64,000 nucleotides of DNA from Streptomyces cinnabarinus. Its GTDB lineage: Bacteria > Actinomycetota > Actinomycetes > Streptomycetales > Streptomycetaceae. Each line of letters begins with the position of its first letter. The stretch's first letter is position 1. The notes under the pieces are model-generated. The model did no database searches and had not been told where the DNA came from. It saw only the letters and a list, made by a program, of their open reading frames with translations. Shown piece by piece: positions 58,351-64,000 of this stretch. Where the stretch lies: NCBI RefSeq assembly GCF_027270315.1, contig NZ_CP114413.1:7440001-7504000 (forward strand), in the 5' to 3' direction. A program made the position numbers and the translations under genes.

Positions 58351-58905
58351 TCAACGAGCGGCGGTCGGCAGGGACTGGTTCAGCAGCGACCGGATCAGCA
58401 GGGAAAGGGGCAGCAGCCCTTCCGCGTCGACCTCGACGGGCGCCGCGCGCAGCCGCAGCCTGGGCGCGCACACCTCGGTGCCCCGCGGTCCCCACGGCTC
58501 GTCGTCCCTCGTCGTCACCCGGAGCGTCACCCAGACCTCGCCCGCGTCACGGGGGAGCGTGAACGGCAGCGGCACCGCGGCCGTCTCACCGGGCCGCAGA
58601 TCGGGCAGCTCGGCCGGGGCGGTGAGCGTACGGCCGTCCGCGAGGGTCACCTCCCAGCGGGCGACGAGCCAGTGGAGGCCCCTGAAGCACCGGTGGTTCT
58701 GCACCACCAGGCCCTCGTGGCGGAACGATCGCAACAGCACCGGAGCGGTGATCTCCCGGTGCTCGAACACGCGTCTGCCGTCTGTCACGCGCCGCACGAT
58801 TCCGTGGCCTCAGAACCACCGGATGAAGCCGTCCTGAAGACCCGGCGTTGACTCGATGGCGGCCCAGTGATCGGCGAGCGTGCCGTCGACCGCGCGGCGG
58901 GCAAC
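58351..58905 (-). pseudogene. Decayed GH2 beta-galactosidase fragment
   Basis: Read leftwards, RRAVDGTLADHWAAIESTPGLQDGFIRWF matches the end of the LacZ-type TIM barrel (normally LADYW..IE...GLQGGFIWEWWDHG). The frame then meets a stop (TGA at 58812-58810) exactly where a Trp is expected, and continues in the same frame as GHGIVRRVTDGRR. It next jumps to FEHREITAPVLLRSF, skipping the usual barrel-to-domain-4 segment. A domain-4-like sandwich follows (FRGLHWLVARWEVTLADGRTLTAPAELPDLRPGE, TLRVTTRDDEPWGPRGTEVCAP). The catalytic barrel and N-terminal domains are absent. From the GTG at 58797 a 148-residue piece could still be translated. Confidence 0.7.
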
Positions 58906-58978
58906 CCGGGTGAGAGCCTGTAGGAGGCCAGGCGCCGACGCGATCGTGCCAGGAAAGACGCACAGGAAAGGTGCAGAC

Positions 58979-60319
58979 GTGAAACTGACGATTCTGGGCG
59001 GCGGCGGATTCCGGGTGCCGCTCGTGTACGGGGCGCTGCTGACGGACCGCGGCGAAGGACGCGTGACCCGAGTCGTCCTGCACGACCTGGACCCCAGACG
59101 GCTCTCCGCCGTGACCCGGGTGCTGGCCGAGCAGGCCGCCGAGGTCCCCGACGCGCCCGCGGTCACCGCCACCACCGACCTCGACGAGGCCCTGCGCGGC
59201 GCCGACTTCGTCTTCTCCGCGATCCGCGTCGGCGGCCTGGAGGGGCGCGCGAACGACGAGCGGGTGGCGCTCGCCGAGGGCGTCCTCGGCCAGGAGACGG
59301 TCGGCGCCGGTGGCATCGCCTACGGACTGCGGACCGTCCCGGTCGCCGCGGACATCGCCCGGCGCGTGGCCCGGCTCGCGCCGGACGCCTGGGTCATCAA
59401 CTTCACCAACCCCGCGGGCCTGGTCACCGAGGCCATGTCCCGCCACCTGGGCGACCGCGTCATCGGCATCTGCGACTCACCGGTCGGCCTCGGCCGCCGT
59501 ATCGCCCGCGTGCTCGGGGTGAAGAACCCGGCCGAGGCGTGGATCGACTACGTCGGCCTCAACCACCTCGGCTGGGTACGCGGCCTGCGCGTCGCCGGCC
59601 GCGACGAACTCCCGCGGCTGCTCGCCGACCCCGCCCTGCTCGGCTCCTTCGAGGAGGGCAAGCTCTTCGGCACCGAGTGGCTGCGCTCCCTCGGCGCGAT
59701 CCCCAACGAGTACCTGCACTACTACTACTTCAACCGCGAGACGGTCCGCGCCTACCAGGAGGCCGAGCAGACCCGCGGCGCCTTCCTGCGCGACCAACAG
59801 GCCCGGTTCTACGACGAGATGGCCGACCCGACCGCGTCCGCCCTGCGCAGCTGGGACCGCACCCGCGCCGAGCGCGAGGCCACGTACATGGCGGAGAACC
59901 GGGAGACCGCGGGCGCCGGGGAACGCGACGCCGACGACCTCTCGGGCGGCTACGAGAAGGTCGCCCTCGCCCTGATGCGGGCCATCGCCCGCGACGAGCG
60001 CACCACCCTGATCCTCAACGTCCGCAACCGGCACACCCTGTCCGTCCTCGACGACGACGCCGTCATCGAGGTGCCGTGCCTCGTCGACGCCAACGGCGCC
60101 CACCCCGTCGCCGTCGACCCGCTCCCCGGCCATGCCACCGGACTCGTCTGCTCGGTCAAGGCCGTCGAGCGCGAAGTCCTCGCCGCCGCCGAGTCCGGCT
60201 CCCGGGCCACGGCGGTGAAGGCGTTCGCCCTGCACCCCCTGGTCGATTCGGTGAACGTCGCCCGCAAGCTGGTCAACGGCTACACCGAGGTGCATCCTGG
60301 CCTCGGCTATCTTGCGTAA
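58979..60319 (+). CDS. GH4-family NAD+/Mn2+-dependent glycosidase (6-phospho-beta-glucosidase-like)
   Basis: This 446-residue cytoplasmic protein shows KLTILGGGGFRVPLVYGALLTD (NAD-binding start), FVFSAIRVGGLEGRANDERVAL, NFTNPAGLVTEAM, the metal-binding GICDSPVGLGRR (Cys) and GLNHLGWVRGL (His). These are the hallmarks of GH4, which cleaves glycosides by an oxidation-elimination mechanism. The branch resembles 6-phospho-beta-glucosidases, but no phosphotransferase gene is nearby, so the natural substrate is uncertain. GTG 58979 has AGGAAAGG upstream. It is the first gene of a rightward glycan-degrading operon. Confidence 0.85.
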   Translation: MKLTILGGGGFRVPLVYGALLTDRGEGRVTRVVLHDLDPRRLSAVTRVLAEQAAEVPDAPAVTATTDLDEALRGADFVFSAIRVGGLEGRANDERVALAEGVLGQETVGAGGIAYGLRTVPVAADIARRVARLAPDAWVINFTNPAGLVTEAMSRHLGDRVIGICDSPVGLGRRIARVLGVKNPAEAWIDYVGLNHLGWVRGLRVAGRDELPRLLADPALLGSFEEGKLFGTEWLRSLGAIPNEYLHYYYFNRETVRAYQEAEQTRGAFLRDQQARFYDEMADPTASALRSWDRTRAEREATYMAENRETAGAGERDADDLSGGYEKVALALMRAIARDERTTLILNVRNRHTLSVLDDDAVIEVPCLVDANGAHPVAVDPLPGHATGLVCSVKAVEREVLAAAESGSRATAVKAFALHPLVDSVNVARKLVNGYTEVHPGLGYLA

Positions 60320-60327
60320 GCGCTTTC
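60316..60327. promoter_or_regulatory. Possible LacI-family half-conserved operator
   Basis: GTAAGCGCTTTC contains a perfect AAGCGCTT core and differs by one base from the palindrome GAAAGCGCTTTC, typical of LacI/CcpA-type sites. It overlaps the GH4 stop codon and lies 60 bases before the alpha-mannosidase start, a place where an internal promoter could be controlled. Confidence 0.35.
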
Positions 60328-60387
60328 TCCGCTCCATCCACTCCACCCGCTCCACCCGCCCGACCCGCTCGCCACCTGGAGACCCTC

Positions 60388-63300
60388 ATGCACGACGAAC
60401 GCCGGCGGATCGAAGAGCGTGTGGAGCGCCTGCACCACCAGCGGATCAGGCCCGCGCTGTACGCGGCCACCGTGCCCATGGCGGTCGAGTCCTGGCAGGC
60501 GCCCGGCGAGCCGGTCCCCTTCGAGGACGCGGCTGCCGCCTCCTACGCCCCCTTCGCGATGGACACCCCGTGGGGCCCGCCCTGGGGCACCACCTGGTTC
60601 CGGATGCGCGGAGAGGTGCCCGCCGAGTGGGCGGGCCGGCGCGTCGAGGCGGTCATCGACCTCGGCTTCGTCGGGGACTGGCCCGGCAACCAGGCGGAGG
60701 CCCTGGTCCATCTGACCGACGGGACCCCGCTGAAGGCGGTCAACCCGCTCAACCAGTACGTGCCGATCGCCAACCCCGCGACGGGCGGCGAGAGCGTCGA
60801 CTACCTGGTCGAGGCGGCCTCCAACCCCGACATCCTGGCGAACGGCTTCGCGGGCCCCACCCCGCTGGGCGACGTCCGCACCGCGGGCGACACACCCCTC
60901 TACACCTTCAGGCGCGCCGACCTCGCCGTCCTCGACGAGGAGGTCTTCCACCTCGACCTCGATGTGCAGGTGCTGCGCGAACTGATGCGGGAGCTCGGCG
61001 ACCACGACCCGCGCCGGCACGAGATCGCGCACGCCCTGGACCGGGCGATGGACCTCCTCGACCTGGACGACATCGCCGGCTCGGCCGCCGCGGTGCGCGA
61101 GGCCCTCCGCCCCGCGCTGGCCAAGCCCGCGCACGCCAGTGCCCACGTCATCTCCGGCGTCGGCCACGCCCATATCGACTCCGCCTGGCTGTGGCCCATC
61201 CGCGAGACCAAGCGCAAGACGTCGAGGACCTTCTCCAACGTCACCGCGCTCGCCGAGGAGTACGACGACTTCGTCTTCGCCTGCTCGCAGGCCCAGCAGT
61301 ACGAGTGGGTGCGCGACCACTACCCCAAGGTGTGGGCGCGCATCCAGGAGTCGGTGAAGAAGGGGCAGTGGGCGCCGGTCGGCGGTATGTGGGTCGAGGC
61401 CGACGGCAACCTGCCCGGTGGCGAGGCCGTGGCCCGCCAGTTCATCCACGGCAAGCGGTTCTTCATCGAGCACTTCGGCATCGAGACCAAGGGCGTCTGG
61501 CTGCCGGACTCCTTCGGCTACAACGCCGCCTACCCGCAGCTCGCCAAGCTCGCCGGGAACGAGTGGTTCCTGACCCAGAAGATCTCCTGGAACCAGACCA
61601 ACAAGTTCCCCCACCACACCTTCTGGTGGGAGGGCATCGACGGCACCCGCATCTTCACCCACTTCCCGCCCATCGACACCTACAACGCCCGCTTCAGCGG
61701 CGAGGAGATGTCCCGAGCGGTCCGCAACTACGCCGAGAAGGGCGGCGCCACCCGCTCGCTGGCCCCCTTCGGCTGGGGGGACGGCGGTGGCGGACCCACC
61801 CGCGAGATCATGGAGCGGGCGCGCAGGCTGGCCGACTTGGAGGGCTCCCCGAAGGTCGTCGTGGAACACCCGGACGACTTCTTCGCCAAGGCCCGCGAGG
61901 AGTACCCGGACGCCCCCGTCTGGGTCGGCGAGCTCTACCTGGAGCTGCACCGCGCCACCTACACCACCCAGGCCCGCACCAAGCAGGGCAACCGGCGCAG
62001 CGAACACAGGCTACGTGAGGCGGAGTTGTGGGCGACGACGGCCGCGCTGCACGCGCCGGGCTACGCGTACCCGTACGAGAAGCTGGACCGTCTCTGGAAG
62101 ACGGTGCTGCTGCACCAGTTCCACGACATCCTGCCGGGCTCCTCCATCGCCTGGGTGCACCGCGAGGCGGAGGCCGAATACGCCCGGGTGGCGGGGGAGT
62201 TGGAGGCCCTGACCAGCGAGGCGCTCCGGGCGCTCGGCGCGGGGGAGACCCGGGCCCTGAACACCAGCCCCTTCGAGCGCCGCGAGGTGGTGCGCGGCCG
62301 GGACGGCGGCCCCCGGTTCGTCCGCGTGCCCGCGAGCGGCAGCGCCCCGCTCGCGAACGCCTCACCCGGCCACCCCGTCACCGTCGAGGACCGCGCCCTC
62401 GACAACGGCCTCGTCCGCGTCGAGCTGGCCGAGGACGGCACCCTGTCCTCCGTCCACGACCACCGCGCCCACCGCGAAGTCCTCGCCGGCCAGGGCAACT
62501 TGCTCCGCCTCCACACCGACCTGCCCAACTGCTGGGACGCCTGGGACGTGGACAAGCACTACCGCAACCGCTACACGGACCTGCTGGACGCTGCGGAGAT
62601 CACCGTCGTCGACCGGGACCCCCTGCTGGGCTCGATCCGGGTCGTGCGCTCCTTCGGCAACGGCTCGAGGATCACCCAGACCGTCACCCTGCGCGCCGAC
62701 AGCCCCCGGATCGACTTCGAGACCGAGATCGACTGGCACGAGACGGAGAAGTTCCTCAAGGCGGGCTTCCCGGTCGACATCCGCGCTCCGCACTCCTCCG
62801 CCGAGATCCAGTTCGGCCATGTCCAGCGGCCCACGCACACGAACACCACGTGGGAGGCGGCCCGTTTCGAGGTCTCCGGCCACCGCTGGGTGCACCTCGG
62901 CGAACCCGGCTACGGCGTCGCCGTCCTCAATGACTCCACCTACGGCCACGACGTCTCCCGCACGGTCCGCGAGGACGGCGGTACGACCACCACGGTCCGG
63001 CTCAGCCTGGTCCGCGCCCCGCGCGTCCCCGACCCCGAGGCCGACCAGGGACAGCACCGGTTCACCTACTCCCTGCTCCCCGGCGCCACCATCGAGGACG
63101 CGGTCGCCGAGGGCTACGCCCTCAACCTGCCGCTGCGGCTGGCGGACACGGCGGCGGCCGAGCCCGTGATCTCCGTGACCGGCGAGGGCGTCACCGTCGA
63201 GGCGGTCAAGCTCGCCGACGACCGCTCCGGCGATGTCGTCGTACGCCTCTACGAGTCCCGCGGCGGCCGCGCCCAGGGCACCCTGCGCACCGACTTCCCC

Positions 63301-63426
63301 CTGACCGGCGCCCACATCACGGATCTGCTCGAACGCCCCCTGTCCGAGGCGAGGATGACCGACGGCACCGTGGCCATCGAACTGCGCCCGTTCCAGATCC
63401 TGACCCTCCGCCTGGCGAGGAGCTAG
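60388..63426 (+). CDS. GH38 alpha-mannosidase
   Basis: This 1012-residue cytoplasmic protein has an N-terminal jelly-roll (WGPPWGTTWFRMRGEVPAEW, DLGFVGDWPGNQAEALV). The GH38 catalytic barrel follows, with zinc motif GHAHIDSAWLW (H262, D264) and nucleophile motif WLPDSFGYNAAYPQ (D374). Later come FGWGDGGGGPT, the helical LHQFHDILPGSSI zinc-ligand region, and C-terminal beta domains with LDNGLVRVELAEDGTL and DFETEIDWHE. It removes alpha-mannose from oligosaccharides. ATG 60388 follows GGAGA. It is encoded with GH4 and GH29, suggesting use of mannose- and fucose-containing glycans such as N-glycans. Confidence 0.95.
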   Translation: MHDERRRIEERVERLHHQRIRPALYAATVPMAVESWQAPGEPVPFEDAAAASYAPFAMDTPWGPPWGTTWFRMRGEVPAEWAGRRVEAVIDLGFVGDWPGNQAEALVHLTDGTPLKAVNPLNQYVPIANPATGGESVDYLVEAASNPDILANGFAGPTPLGDVRTAGDTPLYTFRRADLAVLDEEVFHLDLDVQVLRELMRELGDHDPRRHEIAHALDRAMDLLDLDDIAGSAAAVREALRPALAKPAHASAHVISGVGHAHIDSAWLWPIRETKRKTSRTFSNVTALAEEYDDFVFACSQAQQYEWVRDHYPKVWARIQESVKKGQWAPVGGMWVEADGNLPGGEAVARQFIHGKRFFIEHFGIETKGVWLPDSFGYNAAYPQLAKLAGNEWFLTQKISWNQTNKFPHHTFWWEGIDGTRIFTHFPPIDTYNARFSGEEMSRAVRNYAEKGGATRSLAPFGWGDGGGGPTREIMERARRLADLEGSPKVVVEHPDDFFAKAREEYPDAPVWVGELYLELHRATYTTQARTKQGNRRSEHRLREAELWATTAALHAPGYAYPYEKLDRLWKTVLLHQFHDILPGSSIAWVHREAEAEYARVAGELEALTSEALRALGAGETRALNTSPFERREVVRGRDGGPRFVRVPASGSAPLANASPGHPVTVEDRALDNGLVRVELAEDGTLSSVHDHRAHREVLAGQGNLLRLHTDLPNCWDAWDVDKHYRNRYTDLLDAAEITVVDRDPLLGSIRVVRSFGNGSRITQTVTLRADSPRIDFETEIDWHETEKFLKAGFPVDIRAPHSSAEIQFGHVQRPTHTNTTWEAARFEVSGHRWVHLGEPGYGVAVLNDSTYGHDVSRTVREDGGTTTTVRLSLVRAPRVPDPEADQGQHRFTYSLLPGATIEDAVAEGYALNLPLRLADTAAAEPVISVTGEGVTVEAVKLADDRSGDVVVRLYESRGGRAQGTLRTDFPLTGAHITDLLERPLSEARMTDGTVAIELRPFQILTLRLARS

Positions 63427-63429
63427 CCC

Positions 63430-64000
63430 GTGCCGATACAGCCCTGGTTCACCGACGCCAAACTGGGGATCTTCGTCCACTGGGGCGTCTACGCCGTGGA
63501 CGGTGTCGCGGAGTCCTGGTCGTTCTACGACGGCCGGGTGCCCTACGACCGGTACCTGTCCCAGCTCGACCGCTTCACCGCCGCCCGGTACGACCCGCGG
63601 GCGTGGGCACGGCTCTTCGCCCGCGCCGGTGCCCGGTATGCGGTGCTCACCAGCCGGCATCACGACGGAGTCGCCCTGTGGGACTCCGCCCACGGCGGCC
63701 TGAACGTGGGACGCGACCTGATCGGCGGGTACGCGGACGCGCTGCGCGAGGAGGGCCTGAAGGTCGGCCTGTACTACTCGCACTCCGACTGGAGCCACCC
63801 CGACTACGCCTCCACCCGTAAGCCCGGCCGCCCGCCGGAGCAGGAGGACAACCGCTACTCGGAGGCCGCCGCGGAGTCCGAGGACCTCGACGCCTGGGAG
63901 CGTTACCTCGCCTACCGGGACGGACAGATCCGCGAGCTCACCTCCCGCTACCGGCCCGACCTGCTGTGGTTCGACGGGGAGTGGGAGCGCAGTGCGGAAC
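63430..64000 (+). CDS. GH29 alpha-L-fucosidase (N-terminal part; runs off the right edge)
   Basis: The first 190 codons are visible from GTG 63430, three bases after the mannosidase stop, with GAGGAG inside the preceding gene. The segments PWFTDAKLGIFVHWGVYAVDG, FARAGARYAVLTSRHHDGVALWDS and VGLYYSHSDWSHPDY are typical GH29 barrel strands. LLWFDGEWE contains the nucleophile Asp (D182). It hydrolyses terminal alpha-L-fucose. The tight spacing to GH38 shows a common transcript. Confidence 0.9.
   Translation, partial: MPIQPWFTDAKLGIFVHWGVYAVDGVAESWSFYDGRVPYDRYLSQLDRFTAARYDPRAWARLFARAGARYAVLTSRHHDGVALWDSAHGGLNVGRDLIGGYADALREEGLKVGLYYSHSDWSHPDYASTRKPGRPPEQEDNRYSEAAAESEDLDAWERYLAYRDGQIRELTSRYRPDLLWFDGEWERSAE

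Noticed and set aside
59539..60387. A longer N-terminus for the alpha-mannosidase reaching back through GH4
   Set aside because: The extension is an arginine-rich frame shadow of GH4; ATG 60388 has a ribosome site and begins the family fold.

Overview
The window is very GC-rich actinobacterial DNA with strong G/C bias at third codon positions, GTG starts, many ATGA/GTGA-coupled genes, Tat signal peptides and F420-type enzymes. All of this fits a Streptomyces chromosome. No rRNA, tRNA, CRISPR array, insertion sequence or phage gene was seen. No gene-free stretch exceeds 300 bases; the longest (about 190-260 bases) are promoter or terminator regions and are described where something is visible.

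Region 1 (1-8.3 kb) is a specialised-metabolism-like cluster cut by the left edge. It holds a glycosyltransferase end, a SAM methyltransferase, a flippase-like (UPF0104) membrane protein, a creatininase-family hydrolase and a GTP cyclohydrolase II. These are followed by an operon of ornithine-cyclodeaminase-like, FAD amine oxidase, lysine-forming saccharopine dehydrogenase and a second saccharopine dehydrogenase. The cyclohydrolase has Met120 where canonical enzymes have Tyr. Beside a creatininase-family gene (the family of the archaeal FAPy deformylase ArfB), this suggests a split two-enzyme route through FAPy.

Region 2 (8.3-17.7 kb) holds a serine hydrolase, a TetR/drug-exporter pair with a clear operator, an F420/PPOX protein and a VOC protein. 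It ends with a quinate/shikimate catabolic set: MHS transporter, TetR, QsuD-like dehydrogenase and QsuB-like dehydratase. The set is tied together by two 24-bp operators of the same design. Region 3 (17.7-28.4 kb) is the pentose-phosphate operon tkt-tal-zwf-opcA-pgi-gnd, read leftwards, with a beta-helix membrane protein at its end and an AraC regulator divergent from it.

Region 4 (28.5-45.6 kb) starts with a nucleosidase that has an odd tail. It then becomes a fungal-cell-wall-degrading island: GH16, GH18 chitinase, GH55 and GH16 with two discoidin domains. The island also contains a frameshifted SARP regulator, an MMPL transporter, a two-component system and a sulfatase. DasR-like sites and a LacI-type palindrome precede the chitinase and the first GH16.

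Region 5 (45.6-53.0 kb) is a tightly coupled five-gene cassette: SWIM zinc finger, unknown protein, vWA protein, MoxR-type AAA+ ATPase and DUF5682 protein. The DUF5682 protein shows TraB/ChaN/EreA-like hydrolase motifs. Its function is unknown, and it is the best candidate here for an undescribed system. Region 6 (53.1-58.3 kb) is an IclR/secreted protein/PHP phosphoesterase/metallophosphoesterase group; the PHP gene has a one-base frameshift inside its Tat signal. Region 7 (58.3-64 kb) has a decayed beta-galactosidase remnant and a glycan-utilisation operon (GH4, GH38 alpha-mannosidase, GH29 alpha-fucosidase) that runs off the right edge.
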